Made by a program: the position numbers and the translations under genes. Shown piece after piece: positions 6,213 through 9,497 of a stretch of 9,497 nt of DNA (position 1 is the stretch's first letter; each line of letters starts with the position of its first letter). The stretch is from Pseudomonadota bacterium (GTDB lineage Bacteria; Pseudomonadota; Gammaproteobacteria; Burkholderiales; Burkholderiaceae_C), in contig JAEYPG010000404.1 of the NCBI GenBank assembly GCA_023410975.1, forward strand, positions 1 to 9,497. The letters are read 5' to 3'. The notes beneath the pieces are model-generated. The model saw only the letters and a list, made by a program, of their open reading frames with translations. It made no database searches and had not been told where the DNA came from.

Positions 6213-6872
6213 ATGGAAAAAAGAGCTATCACTATTGCGGCATGCACGCTCATGCTTGGCATCGCCAGTGCATCGGCGCAGGCCAGTGACTCGCCCCATT
6301 GGAGTGTGCAAATTGGGCCTGCCCACATCGCTTTCCACGAACGGGCCAATTTCACGATGGCAGGTTCTCCAGTTCCCGGTGCGGGCGTCAAGGTGCAAAA
6401 AAATACCACGCTGGCCGCAGAGATTTCTTATTGGTTTTCTCCTTCGCTGTCAGCTGGTTTGACACTGGGTATCCCAGCCAGGGCGCGGGTCGTTGGTGCT
6501 GGAGATGCGCAAGCTTTTGGAGAATTGGGTGCCGTGCGCTACGGGCCGTTAGGCTTGACAGCGCGGTACACATTCAACGCAGGCGGGCGGTGGCACCCCT
6601 ATATAGGCGCAGGTATCACGTATTACGCCGTATTCAAAGAATATGACGCCTTTGTCAAGGATGTGAAGGTAGACAACGCCTTCGGCAGCATCGTGCAGTT
6701 GGGCCTCCAGTACGACATTGACTCGCGTCTGGGCTTGTTCATTGATGCCAAGAAGCTGTTTGTGAAGGCGACTGTGATGGGGAATGTGCCGGCCATGGGG
6801 GGGGCGCCTGCCAAAGCAGACGTGCGCTTGGATCCGTTGGGCATCCATGCGGGGCTCTCCTACCGGTTCTGA
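6213..6872 (+). CDS. OmpW-family outer-membrane beta-barrel protein
   Basis: A 219-residue protein with a signal peptide (MEKRAITIAACTLMLGIASASAQA, cleavage about residue 24). The mature part matches the eight-stranded OmpW barrel: WSVQIGPAHIAFHE, then NTTLAAEISYWFSPSLSAGLTLGIP, a central GPLGLTARYTFNAGGRWHPYIGAGITYYAVF segment, GSIVQLGLQYDIDSRLGLFIDAKKLFVKA, and LDPLGIHAGLSYRF ending in the terminal Phe typical of BAM-assembled barrels. Length is usual for the family. OmpW proteins form narrow channels for small hydrophobic compounds. The ATG at 6213 follows an A-rich leader with only a weak AAGA ribosome site. GC content and codon use (many TTT, TAT, TTG, GCA) are lower than in all neighbours, consistent with recent acquisition or with atypical constraints. 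It stands alone between two long non-coding stretches. Confidence 0.9.
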   Translation: MEKRAITIAACTLMLGIASASAQASDSPHWSVQIGPAHIAFHERANFTMAGSPVPGAGVKVQKNTTLAAEISYWFSPSLSAGLTLGIPARARVVGAGDAQAFGELGAVRYGPLGLTARYTFNAGGRWHPYIGAGITYYAVFKEYDAFVKDVKVDNAFGSIVQLGLQYDIDSRLGLFIDAKKLFVKATVMGNVPAMGGAPAKADVRLDPLGIHAGLSYRF

Positions 6873-7655
6873 TCAGCTTGGCTGGGCATATTTGCCCGCG
6901 ATGGGCTTGAGCCGTTCACGCATGCGCACGCGCTCAGCCTGCGGACATCGTTGACAGCCATTCCCTTGGCAGATGATTGATTGCAGAGTCAACGCCGACA
7001 GACCTTGAACAGGTCTTCATCTCGGCCTTCGACCTCAAAGCGGTAGTGCAGGAGCAAGCTGAATTTTACATAAATACTATTGTCGTGGCGTATCGTTTGT
7101 AGGCGCCAAGTAGGACGGGGACGGCGTGCCGGCCAGCTTCTCTTCAGGCACCGGCTTGCTGCCTGCACACGCCATTGGCTTCGTGAGTTCCCGGTGCGTT
7201 TCAGCCACCGCGAAACGCGCAAGCCCGCGATGCGGCCTCGAACACATGCGCACACGGCGCTTGAGCCTCCGGGCTGGCGGATGGGGTTCCATTGCGCCGA
7301 TTTCACTGCCCCGTTGCAGGCGGATAGAGGAAGCGGTCGGGGATGGAAACCGTTGCGAGCAATTAGACAACATACCTGATTCGCATCCCATCAAAAACAT
7401 CCTTCTCCATCCCATTCAGCTGTCTTTCCCTTGTCCACTCTTCAACGACAGCAAGACTAGCAATGCTGAACTGCTGAACAGGAAAAACGGCACGCCTCTC
7501 TCCTCGCGCGTTGTTCAAGGAGCACGCAGAAAGCTCGCTTGGTCATGATGTGACACTGGTATGTTGTTTTGCATTCAGCAGGAAACAGCCGGCCAGCGCT
7601 GCGCAGGCACGGCATTCGCCTCGGGGTGCGCATCAGTCCACTGCCGGAGTTCCAG
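6873..7655. other. 0.78-kb stretch with no supportable gene
   Basis: Open frames here exist on both strands (for example minus 7077-7415 and plus 7126-7548) but none has a recognisable family, a good start site or consistent codon use. Short GGGC/GCCC inverted repeats at about 6889-6912 could form a weak terminator for the ompW-like gene but lack a T run. An AT-rich patch at 7061-7082 resembles promoter DNA, but no gene follows closely on either strand. The last 100 bases lead into the short-chain dehydrogenase. Confidence 0.5.
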
Positions 7656-8429
7656 ATGCCCACCGACCTTCGACGCTTTACCGACCGCACCGTCATCGTC
7701 ACGGGCGCCGGCTCCGGCATCGGCCGCGGCATTGCCGAGCGCTTCGCCGCTGAGGATGCCAACGTCGTGCTGGCTGGACGCCACGTGGACAAGCTGCAGG
7801 CGGTCGCGGACGGCATGAACGCCGCGCGCACCCTGGTGCAGGCGTGCGACGTGCGCGACTTCCCGCAGGTGCAAGCGCTGGTGGCAGCGGCGGTCGCGCG
7901 CTTCGGCGGGCTTGACGTGCTGGTCAACAACGCCGGCGTCGCGCCCGAGGGCAGCGTTGCCGACACCAGCCTCGACGACTGGCACGACACGTTGCAGACC
8001 GACCTCACCGGCGTCTTCCACGGCTGCAAGGCCGCGCTGCCTCACCTGCTCGCCCGCCGCGGTTGCATCGTCAACGTGGCATCGGTCTCCGGCCTGGGCG
8101 CGGACTGGGCGCTGTCGGCCTACAACGCGGCCAAAGGCGGCGTGGTCAACCTCACGCGCTCGCTGGCGATGGACTTCGGCGGCCGCGGGGTGCGCGTCAA
8201 CGCGGTGTGCCCGTCGCTCACGCGCAGCAACATGACCGAGACCATGTTCAAGGACGAAGCCCTGATGCAGCGCTTCATGGAACGGCTGCCGCTGGGGCGC
8301 GCAGCCGAGCCCGAGGACATCGCCGGCGTGGTGGCTTTCCTTGCCAGCGAGGACGCCCGCTTCGTCAACGGCGTCAACCTGCCGGTGGACGGCGGCGTCA
8401 CCGCATCGAACGGGCAGCCGCCGATGTGA
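7656..8429 (+). CDS. Short-chain dehydrogenase/reductase (classical SDR, FabG-like)
   Basis: A 257-residue classical SDR. The cofactor motif TGAGSGIG is at residues 16-23, NNAG at 91-94, the catalytic Ser143, and the YxxxK pair Tyr156/Lys160; the C-terminal FVNGVNLPVDGGVTASNG is typical. The second beta strand ends in VVLAGRH, with Gly-Arg instead of an Asp, which favours NADP(H). The helix-4 position usually held by the tetrad Asn (N-L-x-G) reads Asp116 in TDLTG. The ATG at 7656 is chosen because GGAG lies six bases upstream and it places the motif at the usual distance from the N-terminus; an in-frame ATG at 7569 would add 29 residues unlike the family. The substrate is unknown. It is not adjacent to the phthalate operon and is not of the family used for the phthalate dihydrodiol step. 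It converges on the hydroxyacid dehydrogenase gene. Confidence 0.93.
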   Translation: MPTDLRRFTDRTVIVTGAGSGIGRGIAERFAAEDANVVLAGRHVDKLQAVADGMNAARTLVQACDVRDFPQVQALVAAAVARFGGLDVLVNNAGVAPEGSVADTSLDDWHDTLQTDLTGVFHGCKAALPHLLARRGCIVNVASVSGLGADWALSAYNAAKGGVVNLTRSLAMDFGGRGVRVNAVCPSLTRSNMTETMFKDEALMQRFMERLPLGRAAEPEDIAGVVAFLASEDARFVNGVNLPVDGGVTASNGQPPM

Positions 8430-8440
8430 CGGCCGCCCTC

Positions 8441-8473
8441 GCCGGCGCCTTCTGAGGAGGGTCGAACGCCGGC
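8441..8473. terminator. Possible weak hairpin between convergent dehydrogenase genes
   Basis: GCCGGCG (8441-8447) and CGCCGGC (8467-8473) form a 7-bp stem with a 19-base loop in the 83-bp gap between two convergent genes. There is no T tract on either side, so termination here is uncertain and may rely on Rho. Confidence 0.25.
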
Positions 8474-8512
8474 AACAGCGCGACGGCGGCACCCTGCAAG
8501 CGGTTCAGGCCG

Positions 8513-9497
8513 TCACGAGGCCTCCGCGGGCTTGGGGGTGGAAGTCTCGGTGAGCTCCATGGCGTGTGGCGGCAACGCCAGCGCATTGACGCAATGCGGC
8601 GGCCGACGGCCGGCCAGCAAGCACAGCACCGCATCGGCCGCGCCCTCGCTCATGCGCCGCATGCTCTCCACCGTCAGGCCGGCGGCGTGCGGCGACAGCA
8701 GCACGTTCGGCAAGGCGAGCAGCGGGTGGCCCGGCGGCAGCGGCTGCGTCGTGAAGACGTCGAGCGCCGCGCCGTGAAGCCGCCCGGCCGCCAGCGCGTG
8801 GACCAGCGCCGCCTCGTCCAGCACCGCCCCGCGCGAGACGTTGACCAGTACCGCGCCCGGTTTCAACAGTCCGAGCCGCCGCGCGTCGATCAGCCCGCGC
8901 GTGGCCTCGGTCAGCGGACACGTCAGCACGAGCGCATCGCAGCGCCGGCATAGCACATCGAGCTCGCAGCCCTCGACGAAGGACGGCAGCGCATCGAGGC
9001 GCCGCTGGTGGCCCAGCACCTGCATGCCGTAGCCGAAGGCCGCGATCTCGGCCACGCGCCGGCCGATGTCGCCGACCCCCACCAGGCCCAGCGTCGCGCC
9101 GTGCAGCTCGCGCGCGCCGTCGGCAAGCGTGCGGGCCGCCTCCCAGCCGTCGCGGCGCAGGCGCTGGTCCATCAGCACGCTGCCGCGGCGCAGGGCCTGG
9201 ATGGCGCCGATGACGTGCTCGGCCACCGCATGGCGGTTCGAGCCCGGCACGTTGGACACCGGGATGCCGCGCGCGCTGGCCGCCTCGACGGGAATCATGT
9301 CCACGCCGACCCCGTGGCGCACGATGCCGCGCAGGCGCGGCGCGTGGTCCAGCAGGTCGGCCGGCAGCGCCGAACGCACGACGAGCACGTCGGCGTCCGC
9401 AACCAGCCGGCGCAGCGACGCGGCCGAGGTGTCGGCCGCGAGCCGGACCTCGGCCACCGCGGCGATCCGGGCCTCGCCCGCCGGGTCCACGGGCCCG
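8513..9497 (-). CDS. D-2-hydroxyacid dehydrogenase family protein, 5' end beyond the window
   Basis: At least 325 residues of an NAD(P)-dependent D-isomer-specific 2-hydroxyacid dehydrogenase, which interconverts 2-hydroxy and 2-keto acids. Counting from an in-frame GTG at 9490: the substrate-domain block GIVRHGVGVDMIPVEAASARGIPVSN is at 55-80, the nucleotide-binding GVGDIG at 138-143, Arg220 in VNVSRGAVLDEAAL is the catalytic arginine, and His268 in LLSPHAAG the catalytic histidine. The usual third catalytic residue, Glu in the DVFxxEP motif, reads Gln249 (DVFTTQP, CAG at 8744-8746). The frame is open to the window edge and family members normally start about 15-25 residues earlier, so the true start is probably outside. 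A polar tail (TETSTPKPAEAS) ends the protein. Substrate unknown; the SDR gene converges on it. Confidence 0.9.
   Translation of the reverse strand, partial: GPVDPAGEARIAAVAEVRLAADTSAASLRRLVADADVLVVRSALPADLLDHAPRLRGIVRHGVGVDMIPVEAASARGIPVSNVPGSNRHAVAEHVIGAIQALRRGSVLMDQRLRRDGWEAARTLADGARELHGATLGLVGVGDIGRRVAEIAAFGYGMQVLGHQRRLDALPSFVEGCELDVLCRRCDALVLTCPLTEATRGLIDARRLGLLKPGAVLVNVSRGAVLDEAALVHALAAGRLHGAALDVFTTQPLPPGHPLLALPNVLLSPHAAGLTVESMRRMSEGAADAVLCLLAGRRPPHCVNALALPPHAMELTETSTPKPAEAS

Noticed and set aside
7569..7655. ATG at 7569 as the SDR start
   Set aside because: The added 29 residues do not match SDRs, and GGAG six bases before the ATG at 7656 marks the better start.
7656..8429. SDR as the missing phthalate cis-4,5-dihydrodiol dehydrogenase
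   Set aside because: The known enzyme for that step in proteobacterial phthalate pathways is, to my knowledge, of the Gfo/Idh/MocA family, and this gene is nearly 4 kb from the operon on the other strand.

Overview
The window is GC-rich DNA with GC-rich codon use. Its gene families point to a betaproteobacterium of the order Burkholderiales: a Bug/TctC-type solute-binding protein, an ophthalate-type Rieske oxygenase and a D-2-hydroxyacid dehydrogenase. Genus cannot be fixed from the sequence alone.

Region 1 (1-3857, all minus strand) reads as a phthalate (benzene-1,2-dicarboxylate) catabolic operon. In transcription order it holds a phthalate 4,5-dioxygenase oxygenase subunit, a 4,5-dihydroxyphthalate decarboxylase-family protein, a Bug-family periplasmic binding protein, and the N-terminal third of a quinolinate phosphoribosyltransferase (NadC) that runs off the left edge. 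The last gene makes sense here. In Burkholderia cepacia DBO1 a second, phthalate-induced copy of this enzyme (ophE) lies with the phthalate genes, because phthalate mimics quinolinate and inhibits NAD synthesis. The reductase and the dihydrodiol dehydrogenase of the pathway are not in the window. Two of the gaps between genes carry perfect hairpins.

Region 2 (3858-4121) is a divergent promoter region. It carries two copies of a palindromic site, TTAGG-N3-CTAAG, one in front of the dioxygenase operon and one in front of a plus-strand bacteriohemerythrin gene. The spacing is of the type bound by MarR/SlyA-family regulators. A shared regulator would link an oxygen-binding protein to an oxygen-consuming dioxygenase; this is the most interesting inference in the window.

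Region 3 (4122-5088) holds the hemerythrin gene, eight tandem copies of a 7-bp repeat, a strong hairpin terminator, and a convergent DUF2798-type two-helix membrane protein gene.

Region 4 (5089-7655) is mostly non-coding or decayed. It contains one clear gene, an OmpW-like outer-membrane beta-barrel protein of visibly lower GC, with long flanks in which no gene can be supported.

Region 5 (7656-9497) holds a short-chain dehydrogenase (plus) and a convergent D-2-hydroxyacid dehydrogenase (minus, 5' end beyond the window). In the latter the usual catalytic Glu appears to be Gln.
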